A stretch of 64,000 nucleotides of DNA from Liolophura sinensis (taxonomy: Eukaryota > Mollusca > Polyplacophora > Chitonida > Chitonidae), in assembly GCF_032854445.1 (NCBI RefSeq), contig NC_088304.1:11421704-11485703 (forward strand), in the 5' to 3' direction. The notes under the pieces were generated by a model that made no database searches, was not told where the DNA came from, and saw only the letters and a program-made list of their open reading frames with translations. Positions 11,257-24,605 of the stretch are shown one piece after another. The first letter of the stretch is position 1; every line of letters begins with the position of its first letter. Position numbers and translations under genes: made by a program.

Positions 11257-12447
11257 TTACACTTGACTGTGAAGGAATGACTCGTTGCATGTCGGCGTGT
11301 CAGAATGCGGCAAGACATTGCCCTCCACAGCATTGCACGTAGAACTCACGTTTGGTATCACAGTTTCTTCCTCTTCAATGGCTGCAGTTCCCAGAGATCC
11401 CTGAAAACTGCCCAAGCCCATCTGGCGATTCCTCTGCACATTGTTAGCACGTCCATGAATGAGCGGGGCAATGCCATCCAGGTAAGGGAATCGCCGCTTT
11501 CGCCAGTATGTCAGCTGTGTTACAAGGTGAAGCTGTCGGTCGAAACATATGTAAATGAAGGCTTCGACGGTGCCGTGAGACCAGGCGAGAAAACAGAGCA
11601 TTTGATAAATGGTGGCAGAGACTTTGGCATTCATGTCTATCACAAGGAGAGCGAAGTAGGGGTACCAGCAGAGAATGAAGGAGACGGTGACACCAATGAG
11701 GACTTTAACACGATACCTTGAGTCTTGTACCAAAGTTTTCACACTGCGCTGTGCAGCCAGCGGATTTTCTGAGAGGCAGACAGACGTGCGGACCAGCATT
11801 GACACTCTGTTCGGGGAGTTTAGCTGGATCTCTTTGTAGAGCTCGCTCAAGTAATAGGTCATTGAAATAAGTGCCAAGGTCACAATGACAATCCATATAA
11901 CATTGGCCACGTAACTTTTCACCTCTCCAAGCTGAAAGGAACAGTAGCCGATGTCTTTGTGGAAGTCCAGATATCCTCCGATGATGGTGGGTCCTAAATG
12001 TAAAATAACGCTTCCAAAGTAGACAACTAAAACTCCAAAAATGACACAGCACACGGATCCATGGTGGTTCCCTCCGACGTTTAACTCCTGGAAAGTGTAC
12101 GCTTCCGAACAAACTATCGCTACAAGATTGAATGTGGACGCTGTCACAATGATGATGAAGGTTTCCCCGATGATTGAGCAATACTTAGGTGCCTCTTGAG
12201 TCAGAAGGTACTTTCCAAAGAGAACGCAAAAAACACTCTTGGCCATGTTGAGCAGGCAGCCATGAACGAGGAAAGCACAAGTCATTCGCCGGAGATGTTC
12301 GCGGAACATGACAGACGTGATGATGAGGGTGTTGAGAACAAGACCCACCCCTGCGATGAAGAAAAGATAATATGCCTCGTAGTGAGGGGGTTCTGTTTCA
12401 GCGTTCAGAGACCCTGCATCCACAGCATCGTCAGGAACTGTCCCCAT
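11257..12447 (-). CDS. Atypical rhodopsin-like (class A) G-protein-coupled receptor, intronless
   Basis: The 396-residue frame is complete and uninterrupted. It has seven hydrophobic segments at about residues 25-48, 55-78, 91-115, 131-155, 178-200, 247-270 and 278-301, so the product should sit in the plasma membrane with the N-terminus outside. Class A marks that are present: Asn39 in TM1, the Cys90 (TM3 start) and Cys169 (second extracellular loop) pair, and CWYP at 260-263 in TM6. Marks that are altered: the TM2 Asp position appears to be Asn67, SEA occupies the DRY position (114-116), and EAFIY (295-299) stands in place of NPxxY. A basic stretch (WRKRRF, 315-320) follows helix 8. The tail, 321-396, is Ser/Thr-rich with an acidic EEEE run. 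The start chosen is the only Met before TM1. Ligand and subfamily are not recognised. DRY and NPxxY loss suggests unusual coupling, which is inference. The upstream promoter is not identified. Confidence 0.85.
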   Translation of the reverse strand: MGTVPDDAVDAGSLNAETEPPHYEAYYLFFIAGVGLVLNTLIITSVMFREHLRRMTCAFLVHGCLLNMAKSVFCVLFGKYLLTQEAPKYCSIIGETFIIIVTASTFNLVAIVCSEAYTFQELNVGGNHHGSVCCVIFGVLVVYFGSVILHLGPTIIGGYLDFHKDIGYCSFQLGEVKSYVANVIWIVIVTLALISMTYYLSELYKEIQLNSPNRVSMLVRTSVCLSENPLAAQRSVKTLVQDSRYRVKVLIGVTVSFILCWYPYFALLVIDMNAKVSATIYQMLCFLAWSHGTVEAFIYICFDRQLHLVTQLTYWRKRRFPYLDGIAPLIHGRANNVQRNRQMGLGSFQGSLGTAAIEEEETVIPNVSSTCNAVEGNVLPHSDTPTCNESFLHSQV

Positions 12448-14519
12448 CGCGAGTCTTGCTGGTTATTTGCTGGTCAATCCTGGAGTCAATTGACTTTCAC
12501 TTACAAATTATTCGGAGCCTGCCCGTTACCAGTGGTCGCATTGATTGCTGGCTTCACATCATATTTCTCCTGGTGCCCAGATCTAGAGAGAATGTCTGTC
12601 CAAAGTTAATACTGGAGCCTGAAAGCAAAAGAAAAAACTGCCGAATGATATATGCTATATTATATAGTCATGTGGAAAAAATGTTTTGTCATGATATGAC
12701 CTGTTGTTTTTTTTTTTAAGCGTTTCTGTTTGAGGTCAAAAAATGGTTTTTACAAGTTTACATGTGATTATGCCTGCAAGATGTAATTAATAGGTCCGTA
12801 AGTGGTACAAAGACACCGTATTTGTCTGCACAGGTATGTTGGAAGGTAATTTTCTGGGTACCTAGGTGCTTAGTTGCTTTGCTGATTCATGTCAGATTTC
12901 TCCAAGAAAACCTTCAGCTATTGACCAGTGTGGTTGCGCATTCAAATCCAGTTCATGCTGGGTTGAGGTTCGCATTTTTTTTTTTTTAATTTTTCTTGCA
13001 TGTAAAACTTTTTCCTGCTTCTGGAGGGTGATAGCTAACTCATTGATTGGTCAAATAACTTGATAAAACGTCATCGTTTCTTTCAGGCTGGGCACAAAAT
13101 CTTTCACGCCCGATCAGCTGTGATATATTGCAAGAAGTACTTTTTTTCTCATCCGTTGCATAAAACACCAGTTGAAGAAAGAAACAATATTATGGGCAGA
13201 AAACAATTTCCTGGTATGCATTTGGTATTATTGAAGCATCAAACAACCATGCACATCTGTTTTAGTTAACATTAAGTTACTTGTTAAGCTAAACATACCT
13301 TTGAAATATAAAGACAAAGGTATTAATCACTCGGAAGTTGTCTTTAAACAAATGACTGAAATGGTTTAGCTGAGGTATTTTCCTTGAGATTTGGAAAGGA
13401 GGCCGGCCTTAAATGACCCAACTCGATCTGATCCCTACATACATTTTGCTGTTTTGATAGCCATATCCTTACGGATGTGATCACTGCAGGATATGTCTAC
13501 TTCATTTTTACCTCTCAAAAAGAAGATTGGGAATTTTTGTATTTTTACATGTTACATGTACCCATCCTAAACTGCATATTGAGAAATAAACATGAATTGC
13601 GCATTTTCATAATTGCACATTTGTAGGCTTGTCATTTCATAAAATATATACATGTATATATTTTGGCTGCTCATTTTGGGGCCACAGATTATTGGATTGA
13701 TTACAGATATAATATTATGAATATTGTAACCCTAGTGCAATTAGATTTACACACACAGAAGAACCTCACTGCCATGTATGTACGCTCTTTTTGTGTCTTC
13801 CCATAGCTGTACAGTAGCTTGTACAAAGTAGACTAATATGGCGCCACTGCAATGACTGTCATAATGTTGACTGGTGAAAAAATGCCAGACTTTCTCATAG
13901 ATTTATCGGTGAAGCATGTGCAATTGAGTCAGTTTGGTCCAAGATTTGCCTCCAAACTGAAGAGTGAAGGAGCACTGATTAGTTAATACTACCATACAGA
14001 CATTTTAGCTTGCTGACGCACAATAAATTTCTGCCCTGTTAGTTTGCACCTAGTTAAAATATATCAGAATTTTGTCTGTTTCGGATAATTACTGAAAACT
14101 TTTTTTGCCAGTGTTATTTCCCATGCTCCTATAGGTTACCAAGCTAACAAAATTCTATGACTTCAGTTTCAGCAACCACTGTTCAGAAAAATGGTGGTCA
14201 TGCAATGTTGATTTTTTGATACCTTGTAGAGAAAAGTGCAAGCTGCCTATGGTGGTAGGGCATTGTACCACATGAAAGTTAGGGGATATATTTTTTTGAG
14301 GTTGAAGTTGACAGTAAGATAGTAAGATGTCAAATGAAATAAGTAAAAAACAAAACAATCCTGCGGCAGTATTTTATATGTCGTCATGGTACCAGAATAC
14401 TTGTGTGGCATCATGACAGTTGGTTTAGCTACCATGCATGCCATGACAGTAGGATGCGTTTTTAATCGGACCTTTCTTTGTCTCTCGATCAGAATTCAGA
14501 AACTTGAAAACCATCCAGT
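12448..14519. other. Receptor upstream region and gene-free stretch
   Basis: The first few hundred bases would hold the receptor's 5' untranslated region and promoter, but no TATA box or splice-linked upstream exon is clear. 12890-12965 has a weak SINE-like box B (ATTCAAATCCAGTTCATGCT). The rest is AT-rich with no coding signal. Confidence 0.45.
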
Positions 14520-15200
14520 TTAATATAAAAACACCAAGTGCCCTTTTCTTAAATCCCATTTCTTCAAAATTTTGGGACACGTAGACTGCTCATTTTAGCC
14601 AATATATATGTATTTCTAGCAGGAATATTGATATTTTTTTCTCACATGGTCCGACCATCTAATGAACAACATACTCATATCTTTACTTTTCCAAAAGGCT
14701 GGTAAAGAAATGTAATATTCTACTTTCAACACCACTAATATCTGTCCCAAAATTAGAAGAATTAGGGTAACTCTTTTGTTTGGAAATTGATTAGTGTGAT
14801 AATTGGTTTAAATGACAAAGTTTTCACCTCAGAACTTCTAAACGCTTTCAGATGCAAATAAATGTCATAAAATATTACCACGTGCGCTGTAACTTGAATT
14901 TTTGAGGATATCATCCGACCTTTCAAAACAAACCTCAAAACTCCTTTCTATGATCAGTAGAACTCAGAGTCATGCAAAATATGCAACTGAACTGTAAATC
15001 TTCAACCTTTTCAACGACTAATAGCACTTTTTTCAGGTGAATTTATGCATACAGTTGTTACGAAAATGACCCCAAAATTGCTTCATGAAGGTGTGCAAAT
15101 TATTTCCCTACACCTCCCAAAGTTCCCTCAGAATGCTTCAAAATATTGGCTTTTGAGCCAGTTGAAAAGGTTGAAGAATCAGAATAGTCATGGGCGAAAT
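14520..15200 (+). repeat. Old AT-rich dispersed repeat F, copy 1
   Basis: Blocks here recur elsewhere. 14690-14770 matches 47505-47590 inverted. 14865-14990 matches 19862-20015 (CAAACCTCAAAACTCCTTTC against CAAACCTTAAAACACCTTTC). 14991-15195 matches 29705-29930 (TCTTCAACCTTTTCA, CATACAGTTGTTACGAAAAT). Scattered overlapping pieces suggest one long decayed element. Confidence 0.6.
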
Positions 15201-17327
15201 TTTAGAGCATTTATCAAATGTATGTTTGTTTTTTTGAAAATAGTGAAAATAAATCTGGAAAAAAACTAAGGTGTCCAAGAGGATCTGATTGGATTGCCAT
15301 TAACTCATGTCTAACAGACCATGCATTAGCTCACCACTAGTGCACCTTTAGTGAGCTTCTAGCATTCCACAGCCATTCTTGTTGCCGTGGTGATTTATCT
15401 GGGCGTCATGCAGGGCCTGGTCATTCAAACCATTATTAGCAGTAAAGCCTGGTATTAACTTTAGTCTGGACTAAATTGTTATTAGTTTTGTATTAGGCCA
15501 AGAGTGGTTTTAAGATTTCAGCTTAACTTGCACTTTTGAACGAAACCTTCCCTTGATCAGCCAGCAGTATTATAGCATCTCACGGTCAGTTTTAGCAACC
15601 ATTTCATATCTATACCGGGCACATCTGTAGTAGGGTAATCAATTATTAACAAAACATCTACATATGACTTTAACACCCAAAAAGCCTTATGCCTAAAAGT
15701 TTTTCTAAACTTTATTATATATGTTTGTTTTATTGAGTTGTGAAGCACTAGTGCTTTCCGTGGCAGGGTAAAATACTCTTTCCAACTTGTAGCAAGCAAT
15801 ATTGCATGTATATACTGGTTTTTTGAATCACATGGTATATGTACAGGCAGTAATACTACTGTGAAATCAATGTATCCTTTATAGATCTACTGGAGATTTA
15901 AATCTCATTCCACCATTACTACCGGAATGTAATAGATTGGGACACTTTTTTTTTTTTTACTGAGTTTTGTGGATTTTTTTCTACACACCTCACAAATTAT
16001 AAATGTTTTTGCTTTCTTTTTGGCATCTGCTGACTTTTTCTTATATGCATGGTATGTGTGCATATATATATTACAAAGACTGCTGGAATTTCCCAGGTGG
16101 CTCGTTGCCCTTGAGAGAATTGGGGGAATTCCTTGGTGGCATATTCTTGATAATGGACGCCGTCAAGGCTACGGTGTTTGCTATGCGCTCTGTATCTCTC
16201 CACGATGTAATACAATGTTAACAATGACAGTAAGGGGGGTAAAAAATAAAAATTAAAAAGAAAAAAAGACCAAACAAAAAAAAAAAAAGCTAACAACAAA
16301 ACGAAATGAACGTCAGCCAGGGAGTCTAGTGGCACATGTCAAGCCTCACATCATAGCTCTGATATTGTTATGCCGATGCCAAACAGCCCCGCATTAACAG
16401 AAGAACCTGTGGCTTAGAACCTGACGATCATCGAGACGCAGAGACTCTATAGTGGCGTATCACGACACTAGTGACCCTAATGAGACTGGAGATAAGGCAT
16501 CGCGGTGTGATTGATGACAGATTCTGATTGGCTCCCGCCATTGCCTTCTTAGAAGACTCAATTAAATGGTGATGGTTCTTGTTCGCTTTCTGACAAATGC
16601 GCGTAATGACAAGAGAGATTCCAGATGTACAAATGTGCGTGGAGCTATATTGTAATAGTCCCTGGTCATATTTTACTGTTATGTTGAGAGTTTTTATAAT
16701 GGGTTTTTTGTTGTATAAATCTGCTTACTTGTCAGGGCACTGTTTGTTAATTATTTGTTTCTCATGATCTTGCTTCGGGAAATATAGACATGCGACATGT
16801 AAGTGCAATAATTATTGTTGAATAATTAGTCGACGTCGATTTTATTTCAAATTATTTGTGTGAGTCAACAATATAAAGCCCCCAAAATGGAATAAAAATA
16901 AAACTGATTATTTTTCCAACAGTTCATTTTTTTCTCATCCTGATTTTCCTGTTTTCCAAAACTTTCTAACCATGTAAATATGTCTTCAACTGGGACAATC
17001 CATATTTTCTAAAAAGCTAGAAAATTTTTAAGTTTTTATATTTGCACTTTCCTTTGACAGTGGAGAAAGATTTATTTATGCCATTCCCCTCCTCAAAGTA
17101 TGTCAAACAAAGCCTTTAATACAGTGGTCCAAAACTGTGGAACTCATTAGAAAGGGACTTAAAAGAGTCCAAATCTCCAAAAGCCTTATGTAAAAAGTTT
17201 CATTTGACTTGAAAAAGAAAATGTAAATGCTTAAAAACCCATTTTCAACATATACACAGTTAATATCTTCACTCTAATCTGACCTTTGCTGATTGTGTTA
17301 ATTTTGTATTGCTTTGTTTAGCGTAAT
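15201..17327. other. Gene-free stretch
   Basis: Homopolymer runs at 15948-15959 and 16271-16289. 16320-16620 is GC-richer and non-repetitive, a possible conserved non-coding segment. No exon recognised. Confidence 0.45.
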
Positions 17328-17585
17328 TTATTTATTTGATTGTACGCTGTATTCAAGAATATTTCACCTATACGACGGCATTATGGTGGGTGGAAAACCG
17401 GGTACAGCCCGGGGGAAATCCACGACCGTTGGCAAGTTGCTGCAGACCTTCCCACGTACGGTCGGAGAGGAAGCCAGCATAAGCTGGACTTGAACTTGAA
17501 CTTACAGCGCCCGCATTGGTGAGATCGAGACTCCTGGGTCATTACGCTGCGCTAGTGTGCTAACAAACTGAGCCAGGGAGGCCCC
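17328..17585 (-). repeat. SINE family A, near full length
   Basis: Inverted copy from TTATTTATTTGATTGTACGC through the ATTATGGTGGGTGGAAAACC body to the head complement CTGAGCCAGGGAGGCCCC. A short internal duplication (TTGAACTTGAACTT) lies near the box B region. Confidence 0.9.
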
Positions 17586-20324
17586 TGTATAGCATAATTA
17601 CTGAATCTATGGCTACTTTTGATGCCGTTATGTGTGCAAACTATTTGTCTGGCCACTATTAATATTTACTTGTAAATGTCGTGTTTGTTTTGTCACCCTG
17701 TCAGAAGGCTTTTGAGAAGAACAGTAAATGTTCATCATTTGTCACCCTCAGAAAATAAAGTTATATATATATATATTCTGCTCATAAAACAACAATTTGA
17801 GTTGGTGTGGCCGTATTCGAAAAAAAAAATAGGAAGAATTTTGAATTCTTAGTATTTTAATTTTCTCCCCTGAAACTGAAAAAATAAAACATAGATGTGA
17901 GTGTAATGAGAAACAAGAAATTAATTATAATTGGCCTTGTATAGTATTATGGCTTATGGACAGAGATGAAATATAGCCAAGTGTTTGTATCTGATTATGG
18001 CAATAGAGATTTATCAGGATATTTTTAATGGAGAAAATTATAGCGACATGTTGCATATGGATAATATTGAATATCCACTGTGATGAAGTTTAGTGAAATG
18101 TTGTTTTGTGCAAACTTACTTTCAAATTATTGGAACATAATACATCTGAGCTGTCAAATGAGTAGACACATGTTTTTACACATTTCAATACTTTGTTGAA
18201 GGAAGTTTGTGTTTTCTAAAATTGAAAATCTCATTTGTATCATAAATAAAGAAATAAATAAAGAAATAAAGAAATCAAAACGTCTGTTCTTTTACTTGGT
18301 TAAAAGTGTGCATTCATCACATTATATCAGACCATTCGGGTACCATGATGCCTCATTGAAAATTGTGGAATATTAATTTTCATGGCCAAGGAGGTCATCT
18401 GCACTCACCAGTAGGAGAGTTTCAAGTTCGAACTCTTATCACTAATTCTGCATTATGCGACGGTAAAAACCAGGCAATTAACAGATATTCCAGGCAACAA
18501 ATGCACCTTAAGCACATGGCTGAATAGTTTCCTATACACATTCACCTGGGTTCATGCAATTTTTCACCGTACCATGCAATCACCAAAACAGTTCCTACAA
18601 CATACGCCATACACCTGACCTGCAGGACATTCAGTCAAGAAATTTTGAAAGCAGCTGTATTAAACTCTTTGGATGACTTTTAGATTTAAATTTTGAATAC
18701 AGTTTGGTATTTTGGCAATTCCCACAAGCTCTCCCCCACCTTCTTCCTGCTTCTTTTTTTACTTTAAGCTGTAATTCTATAGGTTTGTACAACTCTTGAC
18801 CGTATTAACCACTATTCAGTGTGACTTAGAAATGAAGTTAGTACATGTAATCCGTTCCACCAGCTTCCTGACAGTTAAATGTCTTAATTGGACACAGAGG
18901 AAGGAAATTACACATAACATAAGATTTGCATTATATATTACTACATTTTCCCTGTCAAATTATTCATTAGTTGCGGGGAATAATTTAGTGCGTGTGTTAA
19001 TTACACCAAGATAATTAATCATATGGGTCACCTCCATTTTGAAATACATAAATGGATACATACTCACATGTTAATTATTCTCGGTAATTTGCCTCCAGTT
19101 TTACACAGCTTTCGGAGCTTAGGAACAGCCTCAGATTTTCTAAAGGTTTGATCCTGGCAAAGATCAGGGCTGTAATGGTTTATGATCAGAATTCAGCAGT
19201 AAAACTGCTTGTCTGTTTGTTCGTTCAGGCATGTCTAGTGTGAGAAGTTCAGGAGTTCCGCATGGTCTGCTTCTATAAAATGGCATGTGTGTTTGGCTTA
19301 ATAAATACCTGTTGGCACTGAATAAAGCTATACAACAAAACATAAGCTTACAGTAGACCCTGGAGAAAGGATTATTTTTCTGTGGACAAAGAAAGGTGGC
19401 CATTATACAGCGTTCATATACAATAGTGAGACTTCAACATTTTTACCCCACTGCCGAAATTGGTGTAGTGTTATAGCAGTTGTTATCCATCCATCCATTC
19501 ATTTTTTTGTATGCATGCATGCACTCACTCTCTCATGCACTTGTTTTCAGGTTTGCCAAATTGATACCATGGGTACACTTATCCATTGGAAGGAACCATA
19601 TTCCTTTTCTGTGACCTTGGTCAGTGTTGTCAAGGTCATTGGACACATTTAAGTTACGTTTTTTTTGTAGCAGGCTTTTATTAACACGTACAATATCTCT
19701 TGAAATTGAAAGCAGTTTGTATTAATCTCATATGTGCAACTACGCTGTCTGTAACATTTTAGAACTCCAGTGTTTTTGATTGACCTTGATCTATTTTTCC
19801 AGGTTTCTTGGACGTACACTAAATTACATAAAATCTCACCCACAAAAGTGCATTTTTAGAGGAGAAGGAATGTGTCACAAAATATTTTTTGGGTGCTGAA
19901 ACTTAAAATTTTCCATTGGAATATCCCTAGTTCCAAGCAAACCTTAAAACACCTTTCTAAAATCAATAGAACTCTCAGAGTCAGGGAAAAATGGGCAAGT
20001 TAGTCATGAACGAAATTTATGGTCATGCATTTAGGGTATATGCAACCATTGTCTTGTAAACACGATACGTGTACATGTGTCTCTTGCACCATGCTTAAGG
20101 GGTTATGACAGGAAATCCAAAAACAGCACTACAAGTATTTGTACTCTGTTCAAAAAAGTATGGATATAGATTCTTGGGAACAGAGGATCTTTGTACGTAG
20201 TGTACATAACTATAAAATTAACACTTAAATTAATTAGATCAATATTTTGCTTAACTGAAGTGGCACAGTTACAACAAATTGTGCACAGTTGTACAACAAT
20301 AAATTTTTATTAATTTACTGTATA
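17586..20324. other. Gene-free stretch with old repeats
   Basis: Contains a TATATA run at 17762-17776, an AATAAAGAAATAAAT run near 18242-18275, and a tRNA-like segment at about 18385-18450 (AGTTTCAAGTTCGAACTCTT resembles a pol III box B), probably a decayed SINE. 19862-20015 is a partial copy of dispersed repeat F. No exon seen. Confidence 0.45.
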
Positions 20325-20462
20325 TATTTGATTTGTGTTTCACACCACACTCAAAAATACTTCACTTATACGACGGGGGCCAGCATTATGGTGGAAGGAA
20401 ACCAGGGAAGCACACAACCATCCACAGGTTGCTGCCAGACCTTCCCACATACAGCTGAAGAG
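20325..20462 (-). repeat. SINE family A, 5'-truncated
   Basis: Tail complement TTTGATTTGTGTTTCACACC, then TTATACGACGGGGGCCAGCA and the body, ending near CAGACCTTCCCACATACAGC. The head is missing. Confidence 0.8.
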
Positions 20463-20649
20463 ACCTAGATTATAAGATTGTATACGGGTATATAGACAAA
20501 TGGCTAAAATTCTAATACAGAAGACTCATTAGGGTACACTCGTCAGTAGAATAATTTATTGATTGGCCATGCTTAGAATTATTGTGTAATTTTGTAGCGT
20601 GCATACTTGCATCATTGGGTACATGCGGTTGTTAATATTATACTTCATT

Positions 20650-20910
20650 AGGGGGCCTCTGTGGCTGGTGGGGTTAGCACGCCAGTGCAGCGCAATGACA
20701 TAGGAGCCTCTCACTAATGTTTTCACTGTGAGTTCAAATCCATCTCATGCTGGCTTTCCTCTGCTGGCCGTATGTGGGAAGATCTTCCAGCATCCTGCGG
20801 ATGGTCGTGGTTTTCCTCTTGGCTCTGCTCAGTTTCCTCCCACCATAATGCAGGCCACCATTATATAAGTGAAATAGTGAAACACAAATCACATCAATGA
20901 ACAAATATAC
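20650..20910 (+). repeat. SINE family A, near full length
   Basis: Head GGGCCTCTGTGGCTGGTGGG, box B-like GTGAGTTCAAATCCATCTCA, body, then a shortened tail in which the TTGAGTACGGCG part is deleted before AACACAAATCACATCAATGA. Confidence 0.85.
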
Positions 20911-21065
20911 ATTAGGAAGCACCTAAAAAAGGAATTGCAGGCATTCGAGTAATTGCACTTTTTACTTCTGAAAGTTAAACCAAAAGTAAAAGGCTCAAAT
21001 GTATATATACATGGAACGCGTGTTCATAACTTGCAGGCTTTTTTTGCATATTTTTAATGCTGGAC

Positions 21066-21178
21066 CTGCTGATGGTGGTGGACTCGGTGCAGGGCTCGGC
21101 CTCTTCCTCCAGAAGTAATGCTGATATGAAGTGAAATATTCTTGAGTACCGACACAGGGTAAATTAATCAATCAATCA
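21066..21178 (+). repeat. SINE family A, 3' fragment
   Basis: Degraded body (GGGCTCGGCCTCTTCCTCC) and tail GAAATATTCTTGAGTACCGA, ending in an AATCAATCAATCA run. Confidence 0.65.
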
Positions 21179-23354
21179 TACAAGAATAAAGAAATACAAT
21201 TTTCATGCAAAAAAAGTTGAATGGGGTATCATTAGGAATAGGAAGCCCTAATAGGAATTGTTAGGGTATCCAACATCACATGGTATCCATTCCCTGCAGT
21301 AAAAGTCAAACTTTTACAAGACTGCATTTCACTTATAGCATATGGTAGACACAGTTATCACTCATGCAAGAACAATGTTATAATTAGGATTAGATAGCTG
21401 CTCCCAGCTGGACTTGATAATTACAAGTACGGTACATTAAACATCCTCTCCAGCCTCCCTTAGCACCCTGACCCAGACCATTCCCCGTGTCCCTGCTCTC
21501 CACCTCCCCCCCCCCCACCACCACCACCCACCGAGAGATTGTGATTATCTTTGGCTTATCACTGGGTATTACCTTAATCTTGCCTCCACAGCTGACCATG
21601 ATAATCATGATCATAGGATTAACTGTAATTAAGCTAAGTCAACCAAATATCATGCTTTTCATGATAACTGAATAAAAATTAACCTAGCCTCTGAAAGCAA
21701 AAAATAATTTACAAAATGGTAATGTTTTTTCATTGAACCTTTTTAAAACTCTATATATATATATGTGCAACAACAACCAGGGGGATAGTGGGGTAGGGAA
21801 TATTTGTGACCATTGCAAAGTATATACTTTATATTGCAAAGTGTACTTATATTTTCCTTCCAGCTTTGTTCTTTATTATTTAGTAACTAAACACATATTG
21901 ATCCTTTTCATAAATTACATATCTCATATATGGGGAATTTCCTGTCGTTTGCAGAAAGCTATCAGTTGCTAAGGGTGACAGTTTTTGTTATGTGTCTATT
22001 TCTTCTTCATTGTAAGTAGTAACAATCCTGGTTTTTATTCATTGGTTCACTCAAGGGGTTACCATGGAAACAGACTTGTTTCCTGACAGCTAAACTGACA
22101 TATATTTCTTGACAACACAGCTGCTTCTGTGTGGGACATGCTGTGTTAGTTACGCATGACTCAATCTAATGTTATCTTCACAAACATCTACATGCGTGTA
22201 CGATGCTGATATTCTCATTTGTTTCTGTTTTCATTGGTTTTCTGATTTAATTGTTGTCAAAAAAATCTCCCATAATGCATAGGAGCGCTAGAAGGCCACA
22301 TGATTAAAAAATGAACGTAAGCTTTATATTGATACTGTGTTAACTGCCCAACAGTGTTAATAACTGCGTTCATTTTTTCTTTGTATTTTCAAATATAATT
22401 TTTGGCCAAGTGCCGAGATATCTTCTGGTACCAGTAAATTTGGGCATCGTGTCTTCTGAGTCAAAAAGCAATAAATCTAACAATCTTTTACGGCTTCTCC
22501 AGACAATACACAATTAAAGCTTAAGGTCGTACAAATTAATATTTATACAAAGAAGGTTAATTATGCACTTTTAAGCCATGAAATCTCCCGCATGGTCATG
22601 AAAAATAGAAAGGACATTAAAAATATTAATATCGGTCAGGACGGTGATCCTAAGAAAGCCTTGATCCTGGAAGGAAACGATTAGCCTTTAAAATCCGTTC
22701 TGATTGGCCTAAAGCTTGATCCACATTGCCAATGAACGATAGTTCAGATAGTGTCAGAAGTTCCAACTTTAGAGATGTTAGCATTGATATATACATGACC
22801 GACCAATGTACGCTGTATAATACTGCTTAGCCTGAACAGTTATGGGTATGTTTTATTAATTAACAAAACTAATTGGTTATATTGTATGTTAACGTAAAAC
22901 ATGTAAGTTGTTTATTCATTTGTTGTGACATTACCTGTTTTTAGTTGAAGGAAATGCCCAAGGCATCTTCTCCATCATCAGTCATGGACATTGCAGTAGG
23001 TGTACTCGATTTATTGATTTAACTTAATGTCATGTACATATATACAGTGTACATGGTGGTGGTGTAGTCAGTTTTTGTTATGAAGAAAAGCAGAGTGCTG
23101 GGAGTAAACCAGTGGAATTGGTCTGTTATTTGGCAAGCCTTTTGACTTAATCTAACTGTAATATCTCATACAGAATATCTACAATTATAAGTTAGCCTTT
23201 TACAATATATCTGTACCAAACACATTTGGGCTTAACATGCAAGAGGCGTTGTTTGTCCATAATGCATTTCACCGATAGTTTGGACTATAAGAGTGCACTT
23301 TGCGAAGTACATTTAGGCCTTTAAATGATATTTTTTGAAGAAAAATGTTAGCTA
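21179..23354. other. Gene-free stretch
   Basis: Has a C-rich run with CCA triplets (21507-21531) and a TATATA run at 21755-21764. 22440-22800 has balanced, non-repetitive composition, a possible conserved non-coding segment. 23040-23145 has words shared with other decayed repeats (AGTGCTGGGAGTAAACCAGT against 35965-35985). No exon found. Confidence 0.45.
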
Positions 23355-24270
23355 GCTGTCTCTTTGATGGTGTAAAGAATAACAACTGTAGGTCACTGGT
23401 TTCCTTGTTGTTGGTAAATAATCAGTACTGTGCATCACTGGTTTCCTGTTATTTGTAAAGAATGAAAACTGGAGATCACTGATTTTCATGTGGTTGGTAA
23501 AGAACCAGGAGAGCAGATCACAGGTCTCCCTTTTTTTGTAAAGAATCAATAGTATGCATAAGTGGTTCCCCGTAGTTGGTGAAGACTCAGTCCCAAGGGT
23601 TATTGGTTTCCCTTTTGTTGGTAAAGAAGCCCGAAGATCATTTGTTTGCTGCTGGTAAAGAATCGATATTGTCACTAGTTTCTGTGTTGTTGGTAAAGAT
23701 TAAATCAGTACTGCAGATCACTGGTTTCACTGTTGTTGATAAAGCTTGTATCATTACTGCAGGTCACACGTTTCTCTGTTGTAATTGGTACAGATTGAAT
23801 CAATACTGCAGATCACTGGTTTCACTGTTGTTGGTGAAGCTTGTATCAATACTGCAGGTCACACGTTTCTCTGTTGTAATTGGTACAGATTGAAACAGTA
23901 CTGCAGATCACTTTTTTCACTGTTGTAACTGGTACAGATTGAATCAATACTGCAGATCACTGGTTTCACTGTTGTCGATCAGGAAATAAGCACACAGGTC
24001 TTTGGTTTTGTTGTTTTATGCAGTAGATTATTGTCAAAGCAAACAAAAATTCAATATGACTTGTAGATCACTGATTTCATTGTTGGTAAAGAATCAGTAG
24101 TGTATATTAACTGGTTTCCATGTTGCTGTGTCAGGTGAAGATTCCACACTGCACATTACTGGTTTATTTTATTAACCTGTATTTGATTCCATCCCAGTGC
24201 AGATTATAGGTTTCACTGTTGTTTACGAGGAAACAACACACCACATATCACTTGTTTCACTGTAACTGTT
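23355..24270. repeat. Decayed minisatellite field
   Basis: Irregular repetition of a 40-50 bp theme: ACTGCAGATCACTGGTTTCA, CTGTTGTTGGTAAAG, AGAATCAGTA. The stretch 23700-23960 is most regular, alternating two versions (TGTTGTTGGTGAAGCTTGTA and TGTTGTAATTGGTACAGATT). The rest has drifted. No coding role inferred. Confidence 0.8.
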
Positions 24271-24605
24271 GATGTTGTAGGTGTTCTGATGTGTTATGTA
24301 AAACTCACTTGTTTCACAGCTGCTATTATCAATTCACTGACCACAGAGCTGTCAACCCAGATAAAGAATTGAGAAACCCAAACAGCCAGGTCCCGAGGGT
24401 CTCCAGGCCCAGAGTTACGCCAACGGCGAATTCCTGGTATAGCTAAGGGTCTGTGGGCACAAAACCCGATGAGAAAATTGTTTTGTGTATATTTAACATG
24501 TACTTCATTGTTATACGAGACGAAAAAACATCAGACAGTAATATCAGGAAACAATTTTGGGAAAAAAGGTGATATTTTATGTATTGTGGGAACGGGATTT
24601 TTAAG
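24271..24605. other. Short unique spacer between two arrays
   Basis: Non-repetitive. 24330-24470 is relatively GC-rich, but no exon or known element is recognised. Confidence 0.4.

Noticed and set aside
11305-12719. Several plus-strand frames opposite and beyond the receptor
   Set aside because: They are antisense or flanking shadows of the receptor; none has family features.
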